A DNA stretch of 64,000 bases from Serpula lacrymans var. lacrymans S7.9 (taxonomy: Eukaryota > Basidiomycota > Agaricomycetes > Boletales > Serpulaceae), in NCBI RefSeq assembly GCF_000218685.1, contig NW_006763292.1, positions 2,495,909 through 2,559,908 of the forward strand, written 5' to 3'. A program made the position numbers and the translations under genes. The notes under the pieces are model-generated. The model was not told the DNA's origin, searched no databases, and saw only the letters and a program-made list of their open reading frames with translations. Shown one piece after another: positions 33,575 to 45,384 of this stretch. Within the stretch, counting starts at the first letter, position 1. Each line of letters starts with the position of its first letter.

Positions 33575-35822
33575 TTTGTTCTACGGATCACGAGGCTTTC
33601 GAGTATGCTATTTTTGGGCCCTCAAACACGAACAAGTTCTATTCAGTTGTGCGGTTCTCAAAGTAAATCAGCTACCAGGCTTCAGTTGGATGCTTTCCTA
33701 GTCTACTCATGTTTGCTAGCCTACTAGATTTAATCAAGTTTGATACAGCACATACGTTTCGTAAGCGTCAGAGGTTATCCATCGGCATGTGTGCCAGGGT
33801 GAGTTGCAAGCAACTTCATCGTGTCAATTTGCCCGCCAAACGCACCATTTTTCCTGCTCTGTTTCTCGTCGTTGGTTTCAATGTTCAGCCCAGCAAAAGA
33901 CATTGTTGGTATGTACTACTATGCTTACACTTCACCCCCCTGATCGAGAGCGCAAGAGTACAGGATGGGTAAATGTCGATGCTTCGGAAGTCACGGTCAC
34001 CGGGTTCGTTGTGGTTCTCAGCGCTGTTCGCCTTGTTTAAGAAAGATGGGATTCTCGCATCCTGTATCAGGGTAATTCTCTTCTTGTACATTCTCTACTC
34101 ACAAGAACATGACTTACGGCCTCATTAACCAGCTTATTGGAGAATATGATCCAAATATATGCCACCATGAAAACGCATTCTATCGGAAGGTCATAAACTC
34201 TAATCACCCCTATTTGAGTCTCCCCTCGTTTGCCTCCAGTATTATGTTCTGGAAAGATCCTGCGGTCAAACATCGCACGGCCCGCTGTATTCTGGAATGC
34301 TTCAATCTTTGTTTCGGAATTTGTATAGAACGATTTGAGCTAGATGTTCTCTTTATTTTTATGCATTTCACCCCCGAAGCACCGCGGGTTTTTTTATTCC
34401 AACGGATGGAACTTCACCTTCATAAACTTTATGCCAGGGGCAAGATTTCATTCTTTCCTCTGATACTCACTAATCAAATCCTTATCCAGATTTCCAGATA
34501 GAGTGCATCGGGTGCACCGGCCTGGAATATATATATATTCTTCACGACGGCTGCTATGGATTTCGAGGAAATTAAATTTGTGCGTATTGCTTCAGGAGGG
34601 TGCATGTCCTCGAATGGTGAGTGTCAGAGAGCATCTGTGGGCAAACCTGATAGCCTTGATAGTGGCGGCGGCGTTTTTCACTCCTTTTCAGTTATTATTC
34701 CATTTTGATGCTATTGCATCTCAACTCAAACGTTCTTCACAGATCCATGCAAGTCCCTGAAGAACTCCTCCCAGTGTTCGTCCGACTCACTCGGAAGCAG
34801 ATACCCCTTCAACTCAGGTACCAGATATAGATTTTCTCTAAACAGGCAAGAGTCCAAACACCACGACATCTTGACCGCCCCACACACAACCACGATGCTC
34901 GGCGAATGAACGGAAACGTCAAAGTAAGTTTGTTTAATCGGTATGTCATGAATACGTATTCAAGCGCTCGAATACAATAAAGGACTAGTGCAGTGTTTAG
35001 GAAATCAGAACTCGGGATGTGATTGATGTGGAGAAGACACTCATATAAATACTGCGTGCCACTGCGACTCCAGCCCATTCTGGGTTCAATTATCATGGGC
35101 GTCAATGGAGCGGTGATTGCTGTGATCTTTGGTGCGTCAATGGTAAGGGAAGGGACATACTATAGGACGAGATGGCTGATGCCCTGTTGGGTAAGGCCTC
35201 GCAGTCGATACATAACTTTTCCCTAGCCTGTCAGGGAACATTCAATCGGGTCTCAATCAGGTAATGCAGTAATGGCACTCCTTGTTGGGCGAGCACAACC
35301 ATCCTGGAAAGATCAATCTGCAAAAATCTTTACAGGCAATAATCGTTTGATTGCGCAGTCAAAAACGCGTTACATGCACTGTTGAATAGCACACATTTAC
35401 CACAACTCCCCATTGCCTCGTGCCTTGGGTAAGTACATATTCAATTTGCTGGCTCTCAATGAAGTGATCGAGCCTTAGATTTGATATCCACAGTAGCCTA
35501 CGACCATTTTCTGGACCGACCCTGTCGAGCACTAGAACATTATGCCTGTTCGTGCCGCAAACCGTATGATTCAAATTTGCCTTGGGCCAATAATGTGCTC
35601 GCCTTCTCGTGCAGATGTCGATCATCTTTTACATATTGACTATAGTTCAAAAGACGAACGGCTGCGGCGGACCTCTAGCATCTCGTGTCATTTTCAGGGG
35701 GGAAGCAGAACCTGTACCAATGGACGGTGGTGAGATCCTCCCGAAGACGAGACCGAACGGATATCAAATTTTACGGTTAAAGCCACCAATGAGACAAAAA
35801 AAAAACATTTTTAACGGTCTCC
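33575..35822. other. 2.2-kb stretch with no convincing gene
   Basis: Only short overlapping frames on both strands, none with a recognised motif. The longest plus-strand frame is at 34109-34501. A possible two-exon mini gene is listed separately at 34556. It may be long 3' UTR, decayed sequence or non-coding RNA. Confidence 0.4.
34556..34909 (+). CDS. Possible two-exon small protein (doubtful)
   Basis: An ATG frame (MDFEEIKFVRIASGGCMSSN) runs to a GTGAGT donor at 34616. Joining to an acceptor at about 34740 continues in frame (DPCKSLKNSSQCSSDSLG) to a TGA at 34907-34909, about 76 residues. A TATA-like ATATATATATA lies 25 bp upstream. No homologue is known to me; the evidence is only the agreement of phase and signals, which can arise by chance. 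Confidence 0.15.
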
Positions 35823-37297
35823 CTATAGAACTCCCAGCCCAGCTTTGAGTTCTTTTGCCAAGTCATCAGTTTCATCATGGCTTGTCCCTGACTCTTTGTC
35901 CATATTTTCTTCGCTTAGGCAACGCTCGCATTGACACTGCCCAAAACCCCATTCTGCAAGGTTGCGTCGTCGCTCTTTCAGTCTAGCGGCAGGATTGACA
36001 TAGGAAATGAAGAGTTCTTCTCCCGCATCAATATCCTTCCTGGCAATGATGGTAATTCGAGAAAGAGCGTTGTGCTGGTCAAGGTGTCGTACTGAGATGC
36101 TGGGAGTACATGAATGGTTGAGATGAGCATGAAGAGTGTATAGACCGCCATGAGCCTCGAGATCTAGTGGTACACAAGTTTACCGTGAGCGACATCATGA
36201 TGGACCGACCAAACAACCTACTGAGACTCATACGCCCCAGTCCCCGAAGGAAAGCATCATATTCAAATAACTCTTTATCCAGTTCCGGAGTCGTAGACTT
36301 CTTAAGTATTCGCGACAATTTCTTGCGGTCAACCACTGATATAGGTTCCTTGAATGCCTGTAAGTACAGTTTGTATGCCCTCTGCCAGTTTTCCCTGTCT
36401 GGTTCGAGTCCTTGATCACTTTGGCAATATGATTAGCATATACCATGACTGCTGTAATGTTCAGAAAAGCCTAACCGCATAGATTGGAAACGTTCTTCCA
36501 TTCCTAGCTCGGCGAATCCACGAACAATCTGCCAATCCTCGGAGAATAACTGTTCATCCTGTTGGGCAGCTAGCAAGAGTCGACTTGTACATTGAGCCAG
36601 GGCATGCAGAGCCATCCATTGAGCTTTCTTGACGAACGACAGCAAGGGAACAGAAGCAGGATTACGAGATGGGCACAACAGAGGGTGGGTCTTGGCTGAT
36701 CGTGCAAGGCAAAGGCGGTTGCAAAACATGGCGGGACAAAATGAAGCAGATGTTGAAGCAGGGCATGCAATGATCAACTTGGATTCGGAAAGTGGGGTAG
36801 TACAGAATGCACATGCCCGAGATGAAGTTTGAAGGTTATATATTTCCCTAAAGAAACAATGGATAAGTGAACCTGTTACGTTCTAGGTGTGCTTCACTCA
36901 CTGACCACTCAGGAGCAATTACAAAGTGATCCTCTTTCCACAAAACCTCTCCATCAGCTATTTTCTCCTTCGCTGTAAGACCTTTGCCTTTGATGTGATC
37001 AAAGTACTTCACTTCTATCTTTTTACTCCACTTGCTAACGTCAAGCTTCTCAATTATTCGAGAAGATGGGTAGACGATGCCCGATCTGTTTGATAACGCT
37101 TTTCCTTCAGGCGTCGACAAGATCAGACCTTCGTTCTGCAGGATCTTCCGTACTCTTTTTTCGCTAACCGTCCACTCAGGATGTGTTGAAAGTAGGAGAT
37201 TGTGCACTTTGGCGACGCCCAGTGTAGGATTGTCTGCCTTCAAACTCAACAAAACAGGCTTGAGTTCATCTTCTGGAGGGGCGACGCTGGTTGACAT
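35823..37297 (-). CDS. SET5: SET-domain histone methyltransferase Set5-like
   Basis: SMYD-related lysine methyltransferase; yeast Set5 methylates histone H4. The N-terminal helical part (residues 1-85, KPVLLSLKADNPTLGVAKVH ...) precedes the first SET half: KYFDHIKGKGLTAKEKIADG with LWKEDHFVIAPEW. A MYND-like cysteine cluster interrupts SET (CAFC ... CPAMFCNRLCLARSAKTHPLLC). The second half has the catalytic NHSCTPSISV and GEELFISYVNP, then a post-SET CQCERC. It ends LKAGLGVL at TAG 35823-35825. The start ATG at 37297 gives the usual short leader; an in-frame upstream start codon at 37342 is less likely. Four or more introns, total roughly 400 residues. All SET catalytic motifs are kept. Confidence 0.9.
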
Positions 37298-37643
37298 TAC
37301 AAATTTTGATGTGAAGTTATGGTGGTTTAGATACGAGAGCAAAGTTATCTCGTTGTAGGAGGGTATTTATGTGGCAGGTAAAAGCTGAACCAGTGCTTTT
37401 ACGAATGCAAATACGATGGAGACATTGCAGTAAAATATTGATCGTTGGTATCTTATCGAGATCGGTACCCGGACTAGAGTGGCAGTGCACTGACCCGTGA
37501 TAACATCCTTCAATGCTTTTGTACATGCTACGTAGCGATCAACAAAATCATAATTTGAATCATACATAATTTCGTTACAAGACAACATTAGTTCGCGAAG
37601 ACACTTCATCCATGCCCCAAAATACCTCTCACATGGTCATTAC
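37298..37643. other. SET5 promoter and P450 3' flank
   Basis: 346 bp between the SET5 start and the P450 stop, both minus-strand genes. A TAAATA-like motif lies near 37,365. No other feature was seen. Confidence 0.4.
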
Positions 37644-40042
37644 CTAGGACGATTTGTGAAGTTGAACCATGACCGGTAATTTGAACTTCGGGTCCTTTGA
37701 ATCCTTGACCCTCGGTGCCGATAGACCCATGGTCCAGACTATTTCTTTGGTCGGTGTGAATTGGAAAGTCTCGACCATCGAAGATAGAACGACTTCTGAA
37801 GGGTGTCACCATGATATGTCAGACCCGTTCCTTGGACATATTAATATATGACATACTCATTTCAAGCTGTGAGAACTTGAAGCCGCTGGGACAGATGCAA
37901 GACGAGCATGAGGAAAAGGGGAAATGTGCATTACGAAGGTAAAACTCACATGCAGGATCTTCCGCCACCGAGGAATGTCATCCTTATCAGACGCTACTAG
38001 TCAGTAAAGAGAGAAACCACATTGAATGCCACTTACATATGCGAGTATACACCAGGTATTTGAGCTTCCATGAGCTTCTGTGGTAAAGGTGAAAGCCACC
38101 GCTCTGGTTTCCATTCCAGCGCATCTTCGCCCCAAAGCTCAGGATTGCGGTTGGAGGAAAGTATAGAAACAAGGACATTTGTGTTGTTTGGGATCAAGAT
38201 TTCGTGTATGGCTTTACCGTCTGCGCCGCGAACTGGAGCCGAAAATGGCAAAATCACGTCCTTTCGTGTCCTGAAAACCAAGCGTAAGTTACTACGAAGG
38301 TCTAACTGAGTAGCTGGCTGTCCACTAACGTTCGAGATACACCCCCAACTGGCGGGTATCTATCATCATGATGTTAAGCGTCCCAATTATGAGGTATAAA
38401 GAAAAACGGACAATCGCAGTGTTTCTCGACAAATAGCGTCAAGATATGGAAGATTCATCAGATCATCAAAGCCTAGTTCACCCTTGTCAGCTCTGGCTTT
38501 AATTATTTCTTCACGCAGCCGAGCTTGAGCTTTAGGATGTTCAGCAAGCGTCAACAGAGTACGCGACAAAGCTCCAGACGTGGTATCCATCGCGGCAAAA
38601 ATGAATGTGCTGTAGAACAAGTGAATACAAGGGAATTCCGGCCCTCTTTGTAATGGGTACGCACGACATCTGGCCGAGCAGCTCTGAATCAGACAGCCTA
38701 TCATCTTCGGATGCTCCCATATTGGCTTTTACTGAAAGAAGATGCTAGTCAGCCACGCCACTTCCCACAAGGGCTTAGTTGAATGTTCACATAAGATGCT
38801 CATGATATCCTTCCCTTGACCTACTTGTTGCAGAACAGCTTCGTCTCCCTTCTGAATGGCGATTTTTTTGGCCTCAAAGACTGAAGACGATGTCTCCGTC
38901 ATGATATCCACGTTCTGTTTGAATTCTCGTAAAGTCTTCCAGGGTTGATGTTTTACGATGAATTCGCGAAAGCTTGGTGGACCGATCTTAACTGCCCATG
39001 GCAAAAACTGCCTTACGACGGTCAACCTGAAGATTCCAGCCCTGTCTTGACTAGTGAACAAATATTAAACCAGAGTGAGAACCGAGCTGCTGACACCAAA
39101 TTTTTCACGGCTTGACTGTATACATTCTTGGATCCCTCTGTTAACGCATCAAAGGAATATCCCAAGCCGCTTTGGCCGATGAGTTCTAGAGCAGTCCGAG
39201 AGAACCAGTCTAGCATGTCAATTTCTTGGGGACCGTCTTGCACCTTAGCAGCAATCTTGTCCCGAAGCTTAAACAAAACGAAGAATAATATGTCCAGTCA
39301 AAAAATATGGAAGGTTTTTCTAGATGAATTGCACGAACCATATGAGTGATTTCGTGGAATATGGGCACCATTTCACGCATGTGATTTGTGGAAAAAACTG
39401 GATTTAGCAATTTACGCTGCTTCCGGTGGTGGTCACCTGCGCTCGAACAAAAATAAGGAGATATTTAGATTTACGTTAAGCGAGTACCCACCTAAAGTCG
39501 ACAAAAGCCCGTTGCCAAATATCAGCTTATTCGTCCTAAAAATGGGTTGTGGATTAGCTGATAACACGAGAAGTTGAAAGGCTACACACTCGAGGAACAT
39601 ACTCGTCTCCTCGAAGACGTACTGATCCTTGACAATGATATGATACATTGCTTTAGGATCGAAAACATATAATATTTTGTCCTACAGAACCACTATCAGC
39701 AACAGCTGGTAAATAGAATGGACGAATTACCCCAAATATCCCATGAAACTTCGAGACAGGACCATATGTCTCGGCGAGCATCTTGTGGAACTCCCATCCG
39801 TTGGGATTGAAGATCTGCGGCAAGTTACCTAGATGGTTGGACATATTCCCAGAGCGAGCGAGAGAGATGAGTGGGACTGAGTCATTGCATCTGAGTGTTG
39901 ACCTACCACTCCATAGATTCTGCGAGGGAGGGCCAGGTAGGGCGTCCAATGGATGCTTGACCCCAATCCTTCTCCAAACATACCACGAAATGGAAGTGAT
40001 GACGCATAGCGCCAAACTCTGTAAGAGGATCACAGATGGCAT
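37644..40042 (-). CDS. Cytochrome P450 monooxygenase, copy 1
   Basis: Membrane-anchored heme monooxygenase of the endoplasmic reticulum; substrate unknown. The N-terminus (MPSVILLQSLALCVITSISW) is a signal anchor followed by the proline hinge LPGPPSQ. The I-helix oxygen-binding motif is FAAMDTTSG, the K-helix is RETLRL, the PERF-type motif is KPERWLSP. The heme loop reads FLGGGRSCIG across a splice site, with the cysteine codon at 37952-37954, and the end is VMVQLHKSS at TAG 37644-37646. About a dozen introns. Near 39,050-39,090 the frame changes with no normal-sized intron: a 32-nt GT-AG segment would bridge it, otherwise it is a frameshift. It is clearly paralogous to the P450 at 48768 (shared block MDTTSGALSRTL and NLPYLDAICRETLRL). 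Confidence 0.88.
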
Positions 40043-40943
40043 GATGGTGGTGTTCTGGGCGGTTATTGTCAGACTTAGATTGTCAGACTCAGATTGGTAT
40101 TTAAGGCGGCATTATCGTCATGTGTAAGTGCCACTACTGGTGCCGCGGGAAAATATCGACCGATGAATCACCTTGTATTACGCTGTAACTGGTGAACTTA
40201 CCATGAATTGATTAGAAAGACTTTCGTACTGTGACTCCTGCTTGCCTTAGTCTGACCAAATTAGTGATATGTAGACGATGATGTCTGTCAATATGCCTAC
40301 TTGTAGTCTTGCTAGTTTGAACTAAAAGCCTTCAATGTACAAGTTAGGAATCGGAGTTCGATATCATGAGCTTCAACTCACTCAATTCTTCCCGAACTGC
40401 AGCGTTTACTGACAAGAAGCGAATACTGGCAGCTGCTATCAATAGCCACAGGAAAGGACAAATCCTACCTCTTGAGGGTTTTACAGTAAACAACCAATGC
40501 GTCGGTTTCAACGTGAAAGACGAGCCACCTTCAAAAGCAATATTAGCTTTAGAAGGCCGTAATGGATTTTTATGATGGGAACAGGGCTCTTGATTTTGCA
40601 TTTGGAAAGTGAAGGTCCTGACACGAGAGGCAAGGATATCCTGGTTCAATTTGGGTGGCATTACTTACGATGGGCTAGTGACAGTCGTAGGACGAGTGCA
40701 AGCTTTCCAAGTGGAACTTGAATTTGCGCTTAGCGATTACTATTACCTGAAGCGCCCATACTATTTCATCAGGCCATAACCATAAAGCTGGTAGAACATC
40801 CCGCAGCTGGCGGATACTTGCAGCTGGGCCAACGCCTCGTATCTAGCATCTACACGCAGCTTATTCTCGTTTCGAGATAGCCTTATAGGAAATAAACGTG
40901 TGTCGATCATTGTCACCAGCCCTTGCCCTTAAGCCCTGCAGCC
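40043..40943. other. Divergent promoter region, P450 copy 1 and exonuclease copy 1
   Basis: 900 bp between divergent starts. A 69-codon plus-strand frame at 40366-40575 has no recognisable motif. No gene is supported. Confidence 0.4.
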
Positions 40944-41821
40944 ATGTCTTCCACGAACACATACCCTCGTCCAGAATGTCCACCGTACTCGTGGCGAGGT
41001 CGCAGTTACCGTGGTACATTAATATACGTCAGAGACTACTGCATTGCAAATGACGTGCTAGCTGACGTGCCGAAAGGGCCCCTTGGCTTCGACATGGAGT
41101 GGCACCCAAATTTCAGGAAGGAAGAAAATAACGAGGTTGCAGTCATTCAGCTCGCTACACATTATACTGTCTGGCTTATACAAATTAGTGCCATGCCAGG
41201 TATCCCAATTCGTTCGTTTGTTCATTCAGTCACTGAAGCAGCCTTCACTAGCATTTCCTTCCAGATTGAGAGACATTCTGGGCAGTAATGAGTGGGTCAA
41301 AGCTGGAGTTAATATAACGAGTGTGTGCTGCATCTTAGCACGTCCTACCTGATCCTGACTATCAGTTCCTTATAGACGACTGCCTAAAACTGCACAACGA
41401 TTTCGGTGTTTCTACTCGGAATTGCGTTGATCTTTCTCTCCTTGCACGCTCCGTTGATAACGCTTACTGGAAAGGCAAATACACTGTTCCAATTGGGCTC
41501 TCTCATCTTTTAGAGACGTATGAGGGCTTTTCTCTATCCAAGGGAGACGTACGGCTTAGCGATTGGGAGCAGCTTTTGCAATACGATCAGCAGGAGTGTA
41601 AGTCCTTACTCTACTGCCCAGATTTAGTGTCTAAGCTCCGTCAATATATGTACTAATGACTATACTGAACAGATGCTGCCAACGATGCACATGCTGGATA
41701 TGTGCTCTACATTCATCTGAACACTCTGGCACGTGTCATGCCAAAAGCACCCAGTGTGAAGTATTACACGTTTAGTGTGATAAACGGAACGTTACTCGAC
41801 ATTTCTGGGGGAGAAGTGTGA
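40944..41821 (+). CDS. DEDDy 3'-5' exonuclease-like protein, copy 1 (C-terminus cut by a stop)
   Basis: WRN/RNase D-type exonuclease fold. Four exons give about 230 residues. Exo I is GFDMEW (metal-binding Asp and Glu), Exo II is NDCLKLHNDF (Asp), and Exo III is YAANDAHAG (Tyr and Asp), so all catalytic residues are present. Copy 2 at 43509 continues through a tryptophan into a long basic tail. Here the same position reads TGA (41819-41821), and the following frame still matches copy 2 (NPTYDPG) to a second stop near 41,893. The catalytic domain is complete, but the RNA/DNA-binding-like tail is lost. The start ATG 40944 matches the start used in copy 2. Nucleic-acid substrate unknown. Confidence 0.8.
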
Positions 41822-42057
41822 CAACCACAAAACCCAACCTATGATCCAGGTTCACCGCCCTCCGGTGGCCCAAAGGGGTTCGGGAAGCGCCAGTGATTGC
41901 CTTGCTGACCTAACATCGAATGAGGGACTGTATGGAAATTATAACTCGTCCATTTGCTTGTGTATCGATTCTGACAGGTTGGGCCTTCTGATCAATGTCG
42001 TAACTATTATGGATTTGATAGTTATAGGTATTCTAGTACTCCTGACTGTTTCGAAGC

Positions 42058-42330
42058 ATCTCCCCCAACTAAGAAATATCAATATCAACAGTCAACGACC
42101 GCAAAATAATGGCAATCAAAGTTGCCTAGGGCGTATATTTCATTTCTCAAATAAAGGCATTGGAATACCTCGTCAGGAGATAGTTTATATTCCCATATTC
42201 CAGGGATCCAGAATCCGTAGGAATGCCGAACCGCTGTCGCGATAAGTATGGTCTGTCCTCTTATACCGAGGAGCGGTATTATCATATGAGACCGATAACA
42301 GACATCTTGGTGGAGCACTGAATTTGGAAT
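42058..42330 (+). repeat. Diverged direct repeat, left copy
   Basis: Shares several blocks in order with 42685-42910: CTAAGAAATATC, CCTAGGGCGT, AAGTATGGTCTGTCCTCTT (right copy AAGTACGGTCTGTCCTCTT) and GAGACCGATA. Spacing between copies is about 600 bp. Nature unknown: transposon footprint or part of the local tandem duplication. Confidence 0.6.
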
Positions 42331-42684
42331 GTGCGGTTAGTGGTGTGATTCCTACTATAGTTAGTGATCTGAGCCAGGTTCTACACAAACACCACTCCTA
42401 TTCTAAGTTAATAGAATCAAACTGATTTGAAAATCCCAAGTCATGTATACATATACATCTGGATCCACACTGTTGCAGCTCATTCCCTTATCGAACCCAA
42501 GGTTGACGCACTGTACTATGAAATATATAATAATATCCCAAGTGAATTTTAAGTAGCCGCACAGCAGAATATCTATCTGCGCAAGAAAGGCTGAAGTTCC
42601 ACCCAACAACAAGCTCTATGCGCTCGCTATTTAAATGATATACTTACGCACACATCAAGTACTCCCGAGCCTTGCGAAGAACCT

Positions 42685-42910
42685 CCCCCCACTAAGAAAT
42701 ATCTACTTCCAACCACAGCAAAAATTTGACAATTGAATTTCCCTAGGGCGTTAATTTATTTGTGCAGATCGAGGCATCGGCATTGGTTGTAAGGAAGAAG
42801 TTTGTATTCCCAGGTGAATTCCGAGACCCTGCAGCAATAAGTACGGTCTGTCCTCTTGTACCGAGTAAAGGTGCCATGTGAGACCGATAGTGGATAGTGG
42901 ACGTTGATTG
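42685..42910 (+). repeat. Diverged direct repeat, right copy
   Basis: Second copy of the 42058-42330 repeat, with the same block order and small indels. It ends shortly after GTGAGACCGATAGTGG near 42,895. Confidence 0.6.
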
Positions 42911-43508
42911 ATGGAATGTCTCCCCGCAAGGCAAACCTCTTCACACTCCCAGTGATTTCACGAGGGCCGACCGGCGGCAATAGTTGGGTTTCTACTGGTC
43001 GCAATACAGAATCTGCTGAGCGATAGTCGGGTTGCCGCGGCCAGTGCGTGTGGATTGGCATCGTAGATTTAACTGTCAACTGTGGTCCATCTTGGCCAGA
43101 ATTTGTGAAGGCTTAAGTACTATCCTCCAAGCGCTCACTCCACAGTGCGGTGCATATTGCTGTTTCTGTGCAGATCATTGGAGACATGATTAGGGCCCGG
43201 ATTCTGGTACTTATTTGAGTGCATTAGCAGCGGGTGTAACTTGAAGATGTATTTAATTTGAATTACCTTATTAGGGCGCTTGTGCTGGTTATTGGGTCGG
43301 GGTCTATAATAGTGCCACTGCTTTCATGCATCGAACCTCCCACCGCTTGACGCGCACCTTGCGTATACCACACCACCGTCTGCATCTTGTATCCAACTTC
43401 CATATTGTTGCAGCTCGTTCCCACCTAAAAGCGTGGTTCAAACCAGCACTATTATTGCTTTCATATTACCAGAGAGCTTTACAGAGTGGTCAGAGTATTG
43501 CAGTTTCG

Positions 43509-44879
43509 ATGTCTTCCGATCCAACACCTATGGCTCCCAAAAATAACACCCAACCTCCACCACCGCCTCGCCCAACATATCCTTCATATTCGTGGAGAAA
43601 CCACAGCTCTAATGGAAAATTAGTGTATATAAGGGACCATCATATCGCAAACGCCGAGCTAGCAAACCTGCCAAAAGGACCCCTTGGCTTTGATCTGGAA
43701 TGGCGCCCCAATTTTAGGAAGGGTGAAAGAGAAAATCCCGTTGCGCTGGTTCAACTAGCTAACAAAGATACTGTTTGGCTCATACAAGTTAGTGCCATGA
43801 TAGGTATCATAATCCACCCCGCCATTCGCGCAGTTACTGAAAACAGCAATGTTTATGGTTCCTAGAATTTCCCGCTACACTGAAAGATATCCTGGGTAGT
43901 GACGAGTGGGTAAAAGCTGGAGTTGGTATTCAGAGTATGTTCACGCATATAATCATGCTTCTTCCGATCATGACCACGACTTACCACAGATGACTGTATA
44001 AAGTTATACAGGAATTTCTCCGTTTCTACTCGAAATTGTGTCGATCTCTCGCTCCTTGCTCGTACCACAGATAATGCGCATTGGAAAGGCAAATATACTA
44101 ATCCGATTGGGCTCTCTCATCTCCTGGAAATCTACGAGAACTTTTCTCTACCCAAGGGAAAGGTCCAGCGTAGCAACTGGGAGCTGTTACTGTTGGATGT
44201 TCAACAAGAGTGTGAGTCCTACCACACGCCGCAAAAACTAAACACAATTGCGCCTGTCCATCAGTGCATATACTAACAGATATTTTTATTAGATGCCGCG
44301 AATGATGCACATGCAGGATATATGCTCTATACCCGCCTAAGCGCCATGGCCCACATGATGGAAAATATACCTAGTGTGAGATATTACTCTTTCAGTATAA
44401 TAAATGGAGCGCTACGCGACCTTGACGGATTCAAAATGTGGCAAGCAGAAAACCCTTTCTATGATCCAGGACCACCACCGCCCCCCAGAGAACGAAAGGA
44501 GTCCAAGAAGCCAAAAATACCCAAGGCAAACAATGTCACGACGACTGTCACCGCGCCTACCGTCTCTGCCTCTACCTACGCGTCTAACTATGTTCAAGGA
44601 GCGAGGAATAGGCCAGTACATGAGCCTAGACCTCCGGTTTGGAGGGGTGTAGCCGCACAGGGAGGAACCGCTGGCCAGAGAGTTGGCCAAGTTCGCTATA
44701 GGAGTAACTATCCCCCGCGTCCATATGTAGCGCCAGCCAATCGAAGATCAGTGGCAGTGGCAGAAGATGAACCTTCTACAGATCAATCTGCCAATCCAGG
44801 ATCACAGCAGAGGCGAACTAGCTGGCGTAATAGGGCATATCCATCCCATCCCAGTAACCAGCGTCATTACCCAGCTTGA
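43509..44879 (+). CDS. DEDDy 3'-5' exonuclease-like protein, copy 2 (full length)
   Basis: Paralogue of the gene at 40944 with identical intron positions. Exons 43509-43803, 43866-43934, 43990-44211 and 44293-44879 join in phase to about 390 residues. Exo I is GFDLEW, Exo II is NDCIKLYRNF, Exo III is YAANDAHAG: a complete DEDDy site. The N-terminus is proline-rich (QPPPPPRPTYPSYSWR). The last 150 residues are disordered, basic and Arg/Tyr/Pro-rich (VRYRSNYPPRPYVAPANRR ... SWRNRAYPSHPSNQ), which suggests nucleic-acid binding. The ATG at 43509 is chosen by analogy with copy 1. An in-frame ATG at 43326 would add a 61-residue Arg/His-rich leader without acidic residues that looks like a mitochondrial presequence. 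Function inferred from fold only. Confidence 0.82.
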
Positions 44880-45384
44880 GGTAAACCGTTTCTCGACTAA
44901 ATCGACATGTAATCCTCCGTCATGCATCGGAATGATACCCACGACGATGAGCTCACTAGCTGATTCTACTTGGCGCCTTCTACGGTCCTTCCCATGCCAC
45001 ATTCCAGCGCTACTCGTTGGCGTATTCCGTCACTTTGTGAACAGAAAATCTGACGATGAACGGTGTCGTATATGCTCGTTTATCTATATAGGCAGGAGCA
45101 TCGTATCATTTAGCTCCGAATATCGTCACTTTGAAACTATCTCTCATTCGCTCATGTTTGGAGATAACAAAAATACCGATTTAGATAATAATTTAAAGCC
45201 GTGAATGTAACGTCTACGTGTCATGTCTACCCATTTTTTTCATTTCATAAATACTCCGTCAGCGAAGGCCGGTTCCACCAGTCTTCGACCTCGAATGAAA
45301 AACCAGCCTATGCATCCCATGGGTATGTGGTCAGAAGGCATAATAAGGGTTTGTCATGACATGGGTCATTCATACGTGAGGGGA
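44880..45384. other. Convergent intergenic region, exonuclease copy 2 and chitinase
   Basis: 505 bp between two convergent stops; presumably 3' UTRs. Nothing else was seen. Confidence 0.45.

Larger units (their letters stand above)
41822..43508. other. Inter-paralogue region between the two exonuclease genes
   Basis: 1.7 kb. It starts with the relic C-terminal sequence of copy 1 and contains a diverged direct repeat (42058-42330 and 42685-42910). The right end, from about 43,300, is the promoter or 5' part of copy 2. No further gene is recognised. Confidence 0.5.

Noticed and set aside
34109..34501. 130-codon plus-strand frame
   Set aside because: Contains no recognisable domain and has a composition like random AT-rich sequence.
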